From an uncultured Collinsella sp. (GTDB lineage Bacteria > Actinomycetota > Coriobacteriia > Coriobacteriales > Coriobacteriaceae): 52,835 nucleotides of DNA. The position numbers and the translations under genes were made by a program. The notes under the pieces are model-generated. The model was not told where the DNA came from. It saw only the letters and a program-made list of their open reading frames with translations, and ran no database searches. The DNA lies in the NCBI GenBank assembly GCA_900550205.1, contig URRJ01000001.1, positions 1 through 52,835 of the forward strand, read 5' to 3'. This document shows, piece after piece, positions 51,876 through 52,835 of the stretch. The first letter of the stretch is position 1; every line of letters starts with the position of its first letter.

Positions 51876-52457
51876 CTACATAGTATGGGTCGAATAGACC
51901 GGATCATCACGCCAAAGTTCAACCGCATCACAAAGCGCAACGCCCTCGCGATCAGCACGGGCACGCGTGGCATTCATATCAATCACGCGCTGATTGCTCG
52001 AGCCCCTAAAGCGCAATGAGATATCGTACAGATCCTGAACAAACGGGCCGTCCACCAACATGTCGAGGCAGGCGAGAATGCGGTCCGTCACCTCGGTATG
52101 ATGACGACCGCCCGGCATAAGTTCCTCAAGCACGTCGCCGGTAAAGCACCAAATGGTCTTGCCCGAATCCACAGGATAAGTGGCACGAACACGCTCAATG
52201 AAATCAACGAGTCCCGCCTGGTTCTCGGGTTCCATAGGCTCCCCGCCCAGAATCGTCAGGCCATCAATAAAGGGATGGTCGAGACTCTCGATAATCTTAT
52301 CCTCGACGGCGCGATCGAACGGCTCGCCCGCAGCAAAGTCCCACGCGACAGAGTTAAAGCAATTCTTGCACCCACGACGGCACCCGCTCACAAACAGAGA
52401 AGTACGAACGCCTTCCCCATCAGCAATGTCGAAATACTTAATGTTCGCGTAGTTCAT
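51876..52457 (-). CDS. nrdG: Anaerobic ribonucleotide reductase activating protein
   Basis: The 193-residue radical-SAM enzyme has SGCRRGCKNCFN, the CxxxCxxC cluster motif, and LTILGGEPMEPENQ. It forms the glycyl radical on NrdD, as needed for deoxynucleotide synthesis without oxygen. The start is the ATG at MNYANIKYFD. Upstream of it lies a palindromic element flanked by direct repeats, so the original 5' region was interrupted; GGGAGAG within the element now supplies the ribosome site. Confidence 0.93.
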   Translation of the reverse strand: MNYANIKYFDIADGEGVRTSLFVSGCRRGCKNCFNSVAWDFAAGEPFDRAVEDKIIESLDHPFIDGLTILGGEPMEPENQAGLVDFIERVRATYPVDSGKTIWCFTGDVLEELMPGGRHHTEVTDRILACLDMLVDGPFVQDLYDISLRFRGSSNQRVIDMNATRARADREGVALCDAVELWRDDPVYSTHTM

Positions 52458-52458
52458 A

Positions 52459-52572
52459 GGTAACTCTCCCGGGAGGCCGGGACATATCATCCCATCCTCA
52501 AACATTCTCGGCCTGCGGCCTGCGAAACTGCGGGCGGGACGATATGTCCCGGCCTCATGCAAAGGGTAACTC
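52459..52572. repeat. Palindromic insertion with 8-bp direct repeats before nrdG
   Basis: GGTAACTC occurs at 52459-52466 and again at 52565-52572. Between them are 19-bp inverted arms GGCCGGGACATATCATCCC (52475-52493) and its partner at 52536-52554, matching at 18 of 19 positions. The repeats look like a target duplication. The left copy lies 2 bases from the nrdG start codon. Confidence 0.7.
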
Positions 52573-52624
52573 AATGAACGAAGCGAACATCGAGTATAGG
52601 GTTCGAGGTCCAATAAAAACTTTG

Positions 52625-52835
52625 TTACAGCTCAACCACCATCGCAAGTAAATCGCAGCTGCAGCTCGAATTATTTCCGCTAAGAACTTCGAGGAGTGAG
52701 CAGACCGCATGCTGCATCTCAGCTACATCAACTTGGCTGCCCCGTAGCGAGGCCCCGGACCTTTGCTCGATATGAGTTCCGCACGAACAGGAGGCGCCAG
52801 TGGCGCCTCCGTCGTGAGCCAGGACTGTCCGAAAT
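52625..52835 (-). CDS. Partial cysteine-rich open frame running off the right edge
   Basis: On the minus strand a frame is open from the window edge to a TAA, 69 codons. It ends with LLAMVVEL and carries two Cys-x-Cys groups (GASCSCG and SSCSCDL). A hairpin GGAGGCGCC-AGT-GGCGCCTCC lies inside it. The codon choice resembles the neighbours. No family is recognised; the sequence beyond the edge is needed. Confidence 0.35.
   Translation of the reverse strand, partial: FRTVLAHDGGATGASCSCGTHIEQRSGASLRGSQVDVAEMQHAVCSLLEVLSGNNSSCSCDLLAMVVEL

Noticed and set aside
1..52835. CRISPR arrays, tRNA and rRNA genes
   Set aside because: I saw no regular spaced repeats and no cloverleaf with a T-loop motif; the palindromes are singletons or of different kinds.

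Overview
The window is high-GC DNA from a Gram-positive anaerobe, most likely Collinsella or a close relative (Coriobacteriia, Actinomycetota). The evidence is the mix of families: an SdpR/SdpI pair, a DUF3793 plus flavodoxin operon with DtxR-like boxes, an actinobacterial-type SOS box, many Cof-type HAD phosphatases, an anaerobic ribonucleotide reductase activase and a ferredoxin-type aldo/keto reductase. The taxonomic call is inference; no rRNA or tRNA gene is present.

Layout. 1-5.8 kb, mostly minus strand: a DUF2974 lipase-like protein, L-lactate dehydrogenase, a class I aminotransferase and glutamine-dependent NAD synthetase. 6-10.3 kb: a membrane protein with a Ser/Thr-rich tail, a protein with a LOTUS-like domain, a 100-nt palindrome and EttA. 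10.4-13.2 kb: sdpR-sdpI, tcdA and a TatD hydrolase. 13.2-16.8 kb: a 230-bp MITE-like element, then a minus-strand sugar/phosphate cluster (FrlD-like kinase, two HAD phosphatases, deoC). 17-20.6 kb: an accessory island with an unknown gene, a ClpP-like protease and a VirD4-type ATPase, bounded by a second copy of the end of pgi. 20.6-27 kb: pgi, a degenerate iron-ADH-like fragment, an SOS-controlled Y-family polymerase with YolD, a heavy-metal-domain protein with a CsoR-like operator, and the iron-type DUF3793-flavodoxin operon.

27-36 kb: a 1505-residue surface protein behind a short cobalamin riboswitch, an amino-acid ABC transporter (three genes, minus strand) and endonuclease IV. 36-41 kb: aldo/keto reductase, a cyclase-family hydrolase, a ketopantoate-reductase-like protein and two small or secreted proteins. 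41-46 kb: metY with a 17-codon leader peptide, a divergent LysR regulator, rnhA, a Gfo/Idh/MocA oxidoreductase, acylphosphatase and a Fur-family regulator. 46-52.8 kb: a Cof phosphatase, a UreE-like plus SlyD-like pair, an M19 dipeptidase, a YgjP-type metallopeptidase, the folate group folE-HD-folB, nrdG behind a palindromic insertion, and a partial gene at the right edge.

The most interesting signals are the cobalamin riboswitch in front of a surface protein whose C-terminal part resembles a transcobalamin-like alpha/alpha barrel; the pgi-flanked island that pairs a ClpP-like protease with a VirD4 ATPase lacking membrane segments; the leader peptide and hairpin before metY; the UreE/SlyD pair with no urease genes in view; and several unrelated palindromic or terminal-inverted-repeat elements in the intergenic spaces.
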